Assembly: GCA_034670405.1 (NCBI GenBank)
Contig: JAXDDX010000325.1
Coordinates: 119,501-183,500 of the forward strand
Reading direction: 5' to 3'
Origin: Hoplostethus atlanticus
Taxonomy: Eukaryota > Chordata > Actinopteri > Trachichthyiformes > Trachichthyidae
DNA length: 64,000 nucleotides
The notes beneath the pieces are model-generated. The model had not been told where the DNA came from and did no database searches. It saw only the letters and a list, made by a program, of their open reading frames with translations. Of this stretch, positions 1-11,500 are shown in pieces. The stretch's first letter is position 1. Every line of letters starts with the position of its first letter. Both the position numbers and the translations under genes were made by a program.

Positions 1-1030
1 CCGATCTCAAGATACCCAAACACTACCCAACCTCAGATACCCAAACACTACCCGACCTCAGATACCCAAACACTACCCGACCTCAAGATACCCAAACACT
101 ACCCGACCTCAAGATACCCAAACACTACCCGACCTCAAGATACCCAAACACTACCCGACCTCAGATACCCAAACACTACCCGACCTCAGATACCCATACA
201 CTACCCGACCTCAGATACCCATACACTACCCGACCTCAGATACCCAAACACTACCCGACCTCAAGATACCCAAACACTACCCGATCTCAAGATACCCAAA
301 CACTACCCAACCTCACATACCCAAACACTACCCGACCTCAGATACCCAAACACTAGCCGACCTCAGATACCCATACACTACCCGACCTCAGATACCCATA
401 CACTACCCGACCTCAAGATACCCATACACTACCCGACCTCAGATACCCATACACTACCCGACCTCAGATACCCAAACACTAGCCGACCTCAGATACCCAT
501 ACACTACCCGACCTCAGATACCCATACACTACCCGACCTCAAGATACCCATACACTACCCGACCTCAGATACCAATCAGATACCCAAACACTAGCCGACC
601 TCAGATACCCATACACTACCCGACCTCAAGATACCCATACACTACCCGACCTCAAGATACCCAAACACTACCCGACCTCAAGATACCCAAACACTACCCG
701 ACCTCAAGATACCCAAACACTACCCGACCTCAAGATACCCAAACACTACCCGACCTCAGATACCCAAACACTACCCAACCTCAGATACCCAAACACTACC
801 CGACCTCAGATACCCAAACACTACCCAACCTCAGATACCCATACACTACCCGACCTCAGATACCCAAACACTACCCGACCTCAGATACTCAACACTACCC
901 GACCTGATACCCAACAGTACCCGACCTCAGATACCCAAACACTACCACCCGACTCCAACAGTACCCGACCTCAGATACCCAAACACTACCCGACTCCAAC
1001 AGTACCGACCTCAGATACCCAAACTCTAAC
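1..1030. repeat. 25-bp minisatellite in spcs2 intron 3
   Basis: Tandem array of about 40 copies of a 24-25 bp unit related to GATACCCAAACACTACC plus CGACCTCA. Variants include AAACAC/ATACAC and one or two A before GATACCC. Copies become degenerate after about 890 and stop near 1030. The array runs off the left edge. It lies in the transcribed region of spcs2, after the AT-AC donor at 1403, so it belongs to that intron unless an unseen exon intervenes. Confidence 0.95.
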
Positions 1031-1395
1031 CGAACTGTTCTTCACCTGAGTATCCACCACAGTTCCACTGCTAATATTTTGTACATTTGCCTGCTGTATC
1101 CTATTTACTATTTTTGGTAAGCATATTGTGAGGCCTCATAGTGCATCTGAATCATATTTTAAGCATGTTAAGCAGAATTCTTACATTATAATCAGCTTCA
1201 GTCTCATCCTCTTCTTCAAGATGAAGCAGTCATTAACTTTCTCTTGTCCATTTTTATCTTCCACGTTATCCCCTTACTGCAAGTTAGCTAGCTAACGCTT
1301 AACGGGAATGATGTTACACTTGTTTGCCCGTGACTTCTAGATCTCTCGGTTACTAGAGATGCTCAAAGCTGAACTTCAAGTCTGAGCAAGAGCTG

Positions 1396-1403
1396 AAGGA
1401 TAT
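1396..1403 (-). other. AT-AC (U12-type) 5' splice site of spcs2 exon 3
   Basis: Read on the minus strand the exon ends GTCATCTC and continues ATATCCTT, an exact match to the minor-spliceosome AT-AC donor consensus. Reading on without splicing meets a TGA after eight codons with no usable GT donor before it. The protein family continues with Tyr-Phe after this Ser, which fits splicing here in phase 2. The partner AC acceptor is not visible in the window. Confidence 0.85.
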
Positions 1404-3947
1404 GAGATGACGCAGCAGGCCAGGACCGGTCTGGACTCGGGGAAGGGGTGGAGGTAATCCCACACCAGAGCCAGCATGGCAAACAGACACGACACCGTGC
1501 AGATCAACAGACGACCGTCCACCAGCCTGAAGTTCTCCACATAACCATACTTCTCCAACAGTACCTGGAGGAGCAGCAGGAGGAGGAAGAGGAGGAGCAG
1601 CAGGAGGAGGAAGAGGAGCAGGAAGAAGAAGAAGAGCAGCAGGGGGAGGAAGCAGAGCAGGAGGAAGAGGAGCAGGAAGAAGAAGAGCAGCAGGAGGAGG
1701 AAGAGGAGCAGGAAGAAGAAGAGCAGCAGGGGGAGGAAGCGGAGCAGGAAGAAGAAGAGCAGCAGGGGGAGGAAGCGGAGCAGGAGGAAGAGGAGCAGGA
1801 AGAAGAAGAGCAGCAGGGGGAGGAAGAGGAGCAGGGAAGAAGAAGAGCAGCAGGGGGAGGAAGCGGAGCAGGAGGAAGAGGAGCAGGAAGAAGAAGAGCA
1901 GCAGGGGGAGGAAGAGGAGCAGGAAGAAGAAGAGCAGCAGGGGGAGGAAGAGGAGCAGGAAGAAGAAGAGCAGCAGGGGGAGGAAGAGGAGCAGGAAGAA
2001 GAAGAGCAGCAGGGGGAGGAAGAGGAGCAGGAAGAAGAAGAGCAGCAGGAGGAGGAAGAGGAGCAGGAAGAAGAAGAGCAGCAGGGGGAGGAAGAGGAGC
2101 AGGAAGAAGAAGAGCAGCAGGGGGAGGAAGAGGAGCAAGAAGAGGGTTTGATTACTATAAATGAGTGTATATAAGGATAAGAAGTGTATACAGGATAACC
2201 TAAGAGTCAAATCAAACCTTCTTTGCGGCGTCGTCCAGAGAGTTTTTCATGGCGGCTCCATCCCACTTATCGATCTTCACCGGCTTCTCGTCAATCCTCC
2301 ACTGAAACATCAGGCACAATGTTATTTTATAGAGAAAATATGTGATAGGGTGTCATAATCACAGATTAGGCCTTTCAATCTACTTAAATGTGTTATTGTT
2401 TTTTAATCTCTGCAGAATAACCTTATCTTAAATTTCAGCTGGTTATTTCTATTTTTTCTCTTTTTGCAATTTTGAAAAGTTCTTCGTAAGTTTAATCATA
2501 ATAAATTCCTAGATCATTTGGTTGGAGGCTCATTCACTCAGATGGCATTTACATTTTAGACACTGAGCCAAAAATGTTACACGGAAAATGAAACAAAACA
2601 CCAACAGAGGTGTAATCAGATTACGGTAATATTTGTGTTACGAGAGTCTGAGGATAGCTCGCATGAGGTTAAGATCAAATTATTAGTCAGCATGGAAGCC
2701 GCCAGCCTGGGTCACATCAGGAAGAAGTAGCTCACATGGGACACAAACATCAGCTCACAAAACTAAACATTTACATCTACACTCGGTCCAGTCCTACCCA
2801 GACAGACTCCACTTCCCAGAGCAACAACATTAAATCACCAACTGTAAGGAGGTCAGAGGTCACAGCATCCCGACAATGCATGGAATAAATGATGCAGAAC
2901 TGATGCAGGTAGTGGTGGGTAGTAGGAGCCTAGGAGATACGGGCCGTCCCGTAACCTGAAGGTCTCGGGTTTGATCCCAGTAACGGCTGACTCCTACCTG
3001 ATCATCATGTAAGTCACTGGATAAGAGCACCGGATCAATGACCACAATGCCATGATGAAATAATCAGAGTTCACAGTACATCCGCTTTCAAATGTGTACG
3101 TTTTAAAATGTAAGTGGAAAACTGAGTCAGCGGAAGTGAAACAGTGACGTCATCAACGGGCTGCCAACTGTTCTGGGCGACGTGACTTTTCTGATCTGCA
3201 CAGTGACAGTTTCCTGCTGCGGACCGATACGTGGAGACCAGCCAGTCTCTCTCGTGTGATATCCTCCCTGCAAACTCCACGTTGTCGTTTATCGGCTAAC
3301 ATAACCGGAGACCTTTTACCAAACAGACACACTATCCACCGAGCAGCACGCCACTGCAATAAAATGTCAACTTTTAGAACTGGGTCACGTTATCTACCGC
3401 CACCCACCGTGCATTTTGCAGGAAAACGACTGTGGGGGAAAACAGGCGAACCAATTCTAAAGTTGATATTTTATTGAGAAAAACAATGTTTGGTATATTG
3501 TATGAATGTATGCCGAATTAGATATTGTATTGATCCCCGGGGGGTTCTGAATAATGCTGAATTGAAGAGGCTCCTAACGGAAATAGGTCTTGTTCTGTTC
3601 TAGCAGATGTGTACCTTCGCCGATGAACAAGGCAAAACTAAACTGGCGGCGTCCTCTCCTATCGGAGGACGGCGCGAGGCTAAACTGCGTCCTGCTTCTA
3701 TTTCAGCGGTTTTGTGTTAGCTAGCGCCAACCCACTCAAAATACATTTACTGGCTAGCGTTATCTTAGCTAGCTAACGTCAGTAGAACAGCCGCGCCGAT
3801 GGAAGAGATAAAAACTAAGGCACAAAATAACAAAAGCTTCGTTCTTAAAGCTGCACATTTCTAACACAACTGTTACCGCTCAGTGGAAAATAAAACGTGA
3901 ATTCTCACTTTCTCCAGGAGTCCAGCCTTGCCATTTCTTGCAGCCAT
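1404..3947 (-). CDS. spcs2: Signal peptidase complex subunit 2 (partial, 5' three exons)
   Basis: SPCS2 is the non-catalytic 25-kDa subunit of the ER signal peptidase complex, a membrane protein with two membrane spans. Three minus-strand exons splice in frame. Exon 1 is 3947-3909 (13 codons, starts MAAR, donor AAA|GTGAGAAT). Exon 2 is 2301-2218 (28 codons; reads [11 protein letters not shown] then KNSLDD, donor AAG|GTTTGA). Exon 3 is 1564-1404 ([16 protein letters not shown], then [10 protein letters not shown] and the start of the second span, ending VIS). These match vertebrate SPCS2 in order. Intron 1 is phase 0 and contains a SINE. Intron 2 ends after a 579-nt tract without A. The exon 3 donor is ATATCCTT, not GT, implying a U12-type intron of phase 2. 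Remaining exons (lumenal/cytosolic C-terminal part) are beyond the left edge. The start is the first ATG, next to an ETS-like site. I am very sure of identity and fairly sure of boundaries. Confidence 0.93.
1568..2146. repeat. Purine-rich minisatellite (pyrimidine-only in spcs2 RNA) in intron 2
   Basis: Degenerate units built from GAGGAAGAGGAGCAGGAAG and AAGAAGAGCAGCAGGGG, about 36 bp each, composed only of G, A and C on the plus strand. In the spcs2 transcript it is therefore only C, U and G. It directly abuts the exon 3 acceptor (CAG at 1567-1565). Long Glu-rich or Leu/Phe-rich open frames across it are repeat artefacts and not genes. Confidence 0.95.
2890..3050 (+). mobile_element. tRNA-derived SINE fragment
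   Basis: A tRNA-like segment with a B-box-like GGTTTGATCCC at 2968-2978 is followed by a tail reading CACTGGATAAGAGCACC, similar to the L2-type 3' tail found in many fish SINEs. It lies in spcs2 intron 1. The A box is degenerate, so the 5' limit is approximate. Confidence 0.6.
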
Positions 3948-3960
3948 CTTCTCTTCCGGA
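3945..3960 (-). promoter_or_regulatory. ETS-like and YY1-like motifs at spcs2 start
   Basis: On the minus strand TCCGGAAG (ETS core) is followed within a few bases by AAGATGGCTGC. This resembles a YY1 site overlapping the start codon, typical of TATA-less housekeeping promoters. The CpG-containing sequence from about 3600 to 3960 is the likely promoter region. Function is inferred from motif only. Confidence 0.4.
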
Positions 3961-4155
3961 GCATTTATGGCACCTATGACCTGGAGCGTTGTGATTGGCT
4001 AACACCGAAATTTGAACAACCAACCAAATCGAACAAGGCTGACGTGATTGCGTAGTCACGTACGCCAGGCGTGGACCCGAATAGTTTCACACCACTCAAT
4101 CCCTTGCCGAGGTAGAAACTTTGAGAAACTTCCTTGTAAACCCACAACAAATATG

Positions 4156-4245
4156 CTGCTATATATATATGTTATATATATATGATATATATATATATAT
4201 ATATGATATATATTTATATTTATACATGTATATATATATAGCAGC
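4156..4245. repeat. AT-rich (TA)n low-complexity block
   Basis: Alternating TA with interspersed ATGATA and TTTATATT steps. It is flanked by imperfect inverted copies of GCTGCTATATATAT (left) and ATATATATAGCAGC (right, ending near 4246), so the whole block could fold into a hairpin. Confidence 0.85.
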
Positions 4246-5078
4246 ATATATTTCATGTCAGGATATCAAGATCACATTTGTTGCTTGTTTTGTCTTTAAA
4301 CCGTTGGCTGGTGAATAGTTGATTCCTAAACAATAGTGGTACGTAGCAGCACACAACCAACACACAGTAGATATAGCCCATAAATATAAGATACTTCATA
4401 GATGTTGTTTGAAGCAGTTAAAAGAAGACAAGACACCTTTTCAAATTTCCCACATCTCTTTTAGGTTAAAGTCCTTCTTTTACAGTCCATCAAATGACAG
4501 TAACCATAGAGCCATTACTCCAATACAAAAGTACTGCATTAAAAAAACAGCATTGTCCAACAATAAGTTGCAGGTATTTTGGCACCTCTCACACCAGATC
4601 CACTGTGATACTGCATTTACTACAGAATGGAAGCGGCTGCTGCATATGAGCGTTGTGAGGAGTAAAGCTAGTGTGGCGTCCAGCGAGACACCATCCGATG
4701 CTCCCTAACACTGAACCAGTAAGATAGCCCTTACACACCGCCGGGGCTGGAAGACTGAAAAACAGCAAAATATATGAAAAACCTCAAACAAGACGCATGA
4801 CGTCTCTTAGTTATGTTTCCTTGTCAAACTCTGTATGAATAACACACACTTTTCTGATTTCTGATTTCCTTCACCTGAACACCGCCTCACACACTCAACA
4901 CCCATGTGTCTAAATTCCAGTCCAGGTGAAAGGGTCAGAGCTGACATCACTTCCTGTGTTTTAATAATCTGAACAGTCTGTTGTCAGGAGAGGGGGCGTG
5001 GCCAGGTGAACGAGGGCAGGTGAGGGGGCGTGGCTTCCACCTGACACCCTCCCCATCCGGTGATGTTCAGTACATTCA

Positions 5079-5177
5079 AGTTATTTAGTGAAGAAGTGTT
5101 GTAGTTTGGTGAACCTGCTTCCTCTACCTCAGTTAGTGATTTCTATTGTTTCCCAGAATGCCTTTCTCTGTGCTTCA
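5079..5177 (+). repeat. Dispersed repeat, copy A
   Basis: Shares CAGTTAGTGATTTC, then TTTCCCAGAATGCCTTTC and an upstream GTTATTTAGTGAAGAAGTGT-like block with copies near 10691-10840 and 41136-41290. I recognise no family. Boundaries are approximate. Confidence 0.6.
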
Positions 5178-5270
5178 TGTGTAGGTGCTGAGACTGGTCG
5201 CGATCAGGTCTTCAGGTTTCCAGTTGATAAAAGTGGAGAGAACGATGACTGAACCACTAAACCAACCGAC

Positions 5271-5783
5271 AGTCTGTAGAGGTCTGTTGTCCTGGACCAT
5301 GTGTCAGTAGCTGCTGTACTACTATGTTAGTCTGTAGAGGTCTGTTGTCCTGGACCATGTGTCAGTAGCTGCTATACTACTATGTTAGTCTGCTAAAGGT
5401 CTGTTGTCCTGGACCATGTGTCAGTAGCTACTGTACTACTATGTTAGTCTGTAGAGGTCTGTTGTCCTGGACCATGTGTCAGTAGCTACTGTACTACTAT
5501 GTTAATCTGTAGAGGTCTGTTGTCCTGGACCATGTGTCAGTAGCTACTGTACTACTATGTTAGTCTGTAGAGGTCTGTTGTCCTGGACCATGTGTCAGTA
5601 GCTACTGTACTACTATGTTAGTCTGTAGAGGTCTGTTGTCCTGGACCATGTGTCAGTAGCTACTGTACTACTATGTTAGTCTGTAGAGGTCTGTTGTCCT
5701 GGACCATGTGTCAGTAGCTACTGTACTACTATGTTAGTCTGCTAGAGGTCTGTTGTCCTGGACCATGTGTCAGTAGCTACTGG
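5271..5783. repeat. 58-bp minisatellite, about nine copies
   Basis: Unit begins GTCTGTAGAGGTCTGTTGTC and continues CTGGACCATGTGTCAGTAGC then TRCTGTACTACTATGTTA. Copies are nearly identical, differing at a few bases such as TGTAGA/TGCTAGA. Confidence 0.95.
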
Positions 5784-6439
5784 TGTTTAACTCCTCTTGT
5801 TTTCAAAAACCTTCTCAGTGTAAAGAGGAAGGATCTCTGTCGTCACTGTAAATGTAATAACTAACTAACCATGAACGTAACTAGAAGGCAAACCTGAACA
5901 CTGTTACACCAAACACATCACTCCTATCACTGAACCTTTAAGGTAAAACGATTTGACCTCATATTTGAATCAAGTCTCTGTTAGTTTTATAGTTTGGGCT
6001 AAAAAACGACAATCATCTAATGGTCGAAATCCTGATCACCACCAATATCTAATCAATTGTTCCTTGACCCAAGGCTGATCTGTTATAATGATGTTAATGT
6101 AATGTTTCATGAATGTAATGATTTACCCAACAACGTGGAATCCTGTTCAAAGATGTTAGCTAGCTAGTTAGCATAGGATGCTAGCTACTGTAAGTGCACC
6201 TTTACATTTAGATCGGAGGCCCTGCAGGTCCAGAAGGGATCTGACTATCACCATGTCAAAGTGATGCTGTGTAGCGTTTACAGTCTAGCCGCCATGTTGA
6301 CGTGACGTCAGATAACGGACCTCAGAAACCTCAGGGTTCAGAAATCTGGACCGAGTGTCCTACTTGTAATTCTGACTTGAAGGAAAGTTCAGTTGCGTTT
6401 TTCCTAGTAGGAAGTAGGAATGTCCCATTTTACCACCAT

Positions 6440-6525
6440 GTGTCCTGTTGAAGTGTCCTTGAGCCAGACACTGAACCTACATCTGCTCACTGTAAATGAC
6501 TAAAATTAAAATGTTACATTTATTT
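6440..6525 (+). mobile_element. SINE-like fragment
   Basis: GTTGAAGTGTCCTTGAGCC followed by AGACACTGAACC and CTGTAAATGACTAAAAT resembles the body of common fish tRNA-derived SINEs. The tRNA head is not recognisable here. Confidence 0.45.
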
Positions 6526-8592
6526 TTCTAATATTTTCATTATGCAAGTAAAAACATCTCCGCTGCATCGAACCTACAGTATTTATGGACGTTGTTTTCC
6601 TGCATCTCACACCGGATGGACAACAGTCAGTACATTTGCATTTACACTAATATCCTGTTAATATCCATGTTCACATCATGTTCACAACCCAGACCAGCTC
6701 TTATCGACCTTTTGACAAATCTGTACTCCTGATTTAAAGAAACGTCGTAGCTGGGATATGAAAGCGTGTAATCACCTCATTCCCTCGACTGCTGGCTTGT
6801 TTTTTCATTGCGATATTCAGAATATTTTACCCATCCATGAAGTCATATGGGCAATCAGCATGTAGAGATACATATAGACAGCTTATCTGGAATAAGACTA
6901 ACCAGAAGCTGCGAGCCAGAGTACTGTGTGCATGTAAACATACTCACTGTTTCCATAGTTTGTAAAGCTATAAAACGATGTAGCATCCAAGAGTTTGAAT
7001 CATCCTCAGCAGCAGAACCATCATTAGAAACCAAAGGGATGGATGTGAGATGTTCAGGGTACAAATAACTCCTGACAGAAAGGAAGACTGGCATCAGAGC
7101 ATGGAGAAGGCCAAGCAGTGGAGAGGCACCAGTACTGATACCGGTATGGCATACTGGGCGGCTACTACTAAAATATACTAAAAGGTATCTGAGAATTTCC
7201 CCAGTAAAAGAATCTGATACGATTTCCTTTCTCAGCTGTCGGAGGATGTTAGCTTTCTGTAATAAAATGAGATCTACACAAGTTTAGTCCAGCGAGCCCC
7301 AACTAAAGGTCCGAGTCTGTCCTGGTCAGTAACAGACGGTAGTTACCCTGCGTGCACACTGAGACCAACCTGGTCACCAAGTCACCAAGTCCATTCATCT
7401 GCTAGAGTGACAGGGAACCTGGACGCTCAACAAGTTTGTCGCCGCGGCTGAACGTTTCAGTCATCAGCCGCCAACAGCCAATCAGATTTCTGCTTCCTTG
7501 TTTTTCTACTGATTTAGTTTCATGATCAATAGTTCAAAATGGACCAGAAGTTGATTCCCAGTTTTATCTGAAAGACATCAGGAATAAACGTCTCTAAAAC
7601 GATGCTTGGAGAACGTTGATCCATCGCTGGTCGATGAAGATCTGAAGTCATTTTATTTAGTTTTTTCTATTTATTTTCAATTAATGCTGCATAGTTAGCG
7701 CTGCCAGCTAGATATGTTAACACATCAAAATGATAATGTTATGAAAGTCAACACCAAAGCAGTGAAAAGTACAATTTGCCTGTTGCAAACTTTGTAGCTG
7801 CAGACGACTACATAGATGCAATCAGAGCGTCTGGCCCCGCCCACAACCAGTCAGAATAGAGACCCAGCTGATCCAGCTGATCAGTGTGAACGCACAGGTA
7901 CAGTTAACTGGTGGGTACAATACGACTGTACTAACGAGGAGTAGTTCCTGATGTCAGTCAACACTGACACCAGTTCAGCCTGAAATACTTCAATGTGAAC
8001 TCGGTAAGAGCCAGAGATTCCAAGAACTGACACTGGACCTGCGCTAGTTGAGTTGGGAGGATACCGTCTGGTTAAATCAGAGGAGAATTCCTGTGGGCTT
8101 TTATATTGAGATGATTCACTGATCTGACAGCCGTGGAAGATTAAAACACATGGTCTGGTATTCTGGTTATCACCATGCAGACATCAGAATGAAGCCACTG
8201 CTAATGCTGAATGAACAGGACGAAGGTGGTCTAGAGTACGGACATGGTCCATCATCATTTAACTTTTAGAATAAAGTTTAAGGTGATATAACAAAGTAGA
8301 TGCAACATATACATATCTACACATATACATAACCTATTACTGCCATTCATTTAGCATTAGCGGTGGCTATATTTCACCATACCTCTCAGTTCCACCTGGT
8401 CAGGCTGGCAGGCCAGAGAATGGTCTGAATATGATCTATAAAACATAACAGACTCATTATCCCTATAATAACTTGCATATATCAAGAAAAGTCTGTCAGC
8501 TGCTAGCCGAGTGTCTGTGCTTGTGCTTGGTCGACAAAAACTGGTACCAGTGCCAGCATCTCCCAGAATAACTCCTCACTATGGTTTGCGAG

Positions 8593-11500
8593 CTAACGCT
8601 TTTTGGAGATTCGCCGAGATTTCCGTGGACTACGCCTTCTCCGGTTCTGATTGGACATCCAGGACCGCAGGAAGTACTTCTCTGGGCTTCGCCTTGGCCT
8701 GTTGGCTCTCTGGCTCTCCAAGTCAAACTGTCTCTGGAGCTTCAAGGCCAGCGCCCGGTCTTCTCTCTCCTGCTGGATCTGGTGGATGTACCGATCATTC
8801 CCACAGTACTCGATGTCAAAGGCCTCCTGGCTGACCGGCCTGGCTCTCTTCAGTTCTGACTCTGTGTCCTCCAAGTGTTTGGTTTTCTGGCTTCTCTTCT
8901 TGCCTCTCCTTGAGGTAGATTGGTTCTGGGTGCAGTTGCTACTGTCGGCCTCTTTCCTGGAACTCTGGGAGTCCTTTGACACTAATTTACAAGACTGGAA
9001 ACCCGAGTTCCTTGCGTATGGGGAAAACGATTGCCTTTTACTAAACACGGCTCCGCTACATGATTCAGGAGCTACAACTGTCTGGTCAAAGTCTGAACCT
9101 CCTCTTAAAGGTGCCTCGCTGCTGTAGCGGACAGCAGGGACGCGAATCTTAACGGACTGTTTCTGAAAACTGTCTGTTTCTCCAGCCGGCTGGTCGAACA
9201 CCAACCTCCTCTTGTTGAGAGTAAACACTCCGTCGCTGTCCCGTCCTGACGGTGAATGAGTCTTTGCGGGCCTCCCGCCCCCATCCTCCACCAAACTTGT
9301 TTTGCCGTGGAGTTCGTTAACGGGGCTCGTCAGCGTCGCCTTGGAGTTCACTTTGACACTCTGGCGGTCCAACTCGATCTGCCTCCACTTCTGCAGGACG
9401 GCTGGGCTGGCCTCGTAGCTGGTGGCCCTCTGCAGGCCGCGGGTTAGATTGCGGGGGGTGGACTTCACGATGGTGGGCTCCATCACCCGCCCGTCCGGGA
9501 GGCGTTTGGGCGGGGTGCACGGCGAGCAGACGATGGGTTTGAAGTGGTTGAGTTCCTCGGAGATGCTGTCGTTGCTCTCGGGGCTGATGGAGCGCTCCTG
9601 TCTGGTCTGAGGGATGCCTAAAGGGGTTGATGATGTCACCACAGTGCGCCAGATGAGCCTCCGGTCAGGCGTGGCGATGGGCGCCGAGACGGATCGGCTG
9701 TTCTCAGAAGAGAGGAGGATGCCCGCCGTGTAGCTGTGGCTAATACCAGCCTGACGGAGGAAAAAACAAACCAAGACAACAGGTTGAGAGAGAAGTGGAG
9801 GTGAGTTAATAATGAACAGGGAGGAATCTGATGCATATGGATCATGGACATATATCTGATGGTACAGCCCTACATGCACTGGACTACGATAAGCTGGGAA
9901 GTTAGCATGGTGCCGCATCCGATCACTTTATACTCCTCGGACCAACACGTCCTCAAACTGCTCCACTTCACGTCCACGCAGCAACAACAGCAGCTAGCTA
10001 AGTCTCGCGGTTTCCTGTATCGGCTATGTGGCGTTGAGATTCGTACCTGATCAACACGAGCTGTGACGGGGGGACAGACGGACATGTTTTCGGTTTGCTG
10101 TGATTTACTTTTCCCCTGATAACACTAATCCCGTGAGAATCAAACTCTTGGTCATTTCAGCTGTAATTTGGTTTTGGCGAGCAATTTATTTTCTTCTTCT
10201 TCTGCTTCTAGACGTGTGGCGACTGGGAGTCGACCAGGACGACCGGTCTTCTCTGACCTACCTTATCCATCATGGCGGGCTGAGTGACGACCTTCAGCTT
10301 CCCTCCTCTGTCCTCCACCGAGTCGGTACAGCTCTGACTCCTCTGGGCACCACTGAAGAAGAAAACAACATGCCGTCTATATGTACGTAACATTATTATA
10401 TTGTTTTGTATATATGTGTATAAAGCCTTATTTGTAATGTGAGGTAATGCTCTAGTTATTACTCTGTGAAGGCTGAGGAGGTTTTAGTTTTCCTGACGAA
10501 GGCAGAAATATTCCTGGTCTTCCTGCCGACCGGCTCCTCGTTCTCCGAGTCAGACAGCACTCCCTGGGAAAGACAGAAACGAGGGGCGAAAGGGGTCAAA
10601 ATGTCCGTTATTTTAATCATCTTTACCTGAAGTTCATCGTTCAATAAATCAATAAATCTGTTGGACCCATTCTGCAAGAGTCTCGTTTAGTCAGTTATTA
10701 TGTGATGAAGTGTGGTGAACCCCCTTTCCCTCAAAAAGGCCTCGTCTACTTCTACTTCTACAGTTAGTGATTTCCTATGTTTCCCAGAATGCCTTTCACC
10801 AACCCTGAGACAAGGGGTGTGAATTTATTTTCAATCAATGTCTGGACTAATTAGTAGCCTATAGCTAGTCATCCAACTAGTTAGTGAACATTGGGGCATG
10901 TCTGTGTGGCCATGGTGGTCTATCTTGGCTACTGCATTGCATTGTGGTCTATCTTGGCTACTGCATTGCATTGTGGTCTATCCTGGCTACTGTACTCCCT
11001 GTATGATTGCTGAACGTCGCTCTTGCTTGGAGCCAAACTCTTCAAATGAATGAATAAAGGAATAAATCAGTTTCTCACTTACAGGATCTTCATAATGTCG
11101 GACTGATCCACATTCATCCCTGTGGGGCTGGAAGTTCCTCCGCCTGGCCTCCTCTCGGTCCTCAGTCATCAACACCTGAGAAAAACAGTCACACTTACTG
11201 TGATGTACTCCGTCCAGGCTGTAGTTATATATATAATATATAGGTATATATTATATCTGTACCTGTTTATCCAGCCCAGTGCAGTATTCTCTATGTCTAT
11301 ATCTATATATATAATATATATGTATTTGTGTTGACCTGACCTCCATGCAGTCAGTCAGGTTCCAACAGAGAAACATTAACAGTTTTTAATGCCGTCACCG
11401 AGTCAAATTCCTTGTATGTGCGACGTACTAAATTTGATTCTGATTCTGATGAAGCACAAATGTTACATAAAAATACACAGAAATACGTATCTCACTGAAG

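Larger units (their letters stand above)
3961..8592. other. Intergenic region between spcs2 and rnf169
   Basis: No convincing coding exon on either strand. It holds a (TA)n block, one copy of a dispersed repeat (5079-5177), a 58-bp minisatellite and a SINE fragment (all listed separately). TTTATT at about 7654-7680, which is AATAAA on the minus strand, could be rnf169 poly(A) signals, giving a 3' UTR of about 0.9 kb. The rest is unrecognised. Confidence 0.6.

Noticed and set aside
1-1030. CRISPR-like regular repeats
   Set aside because: Contiguous tandem units without unique spacers, in a vertebrate intron: a minisatellite.
1353-2210. Long Leu/Phe/Pro-rich and Glu/Gln-rich open frames on both strands
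   Set aside because: They are translations of the purine-rich minisatellite in spcs2 intron 2. The only real coding part is exon 3 (1404-1564).
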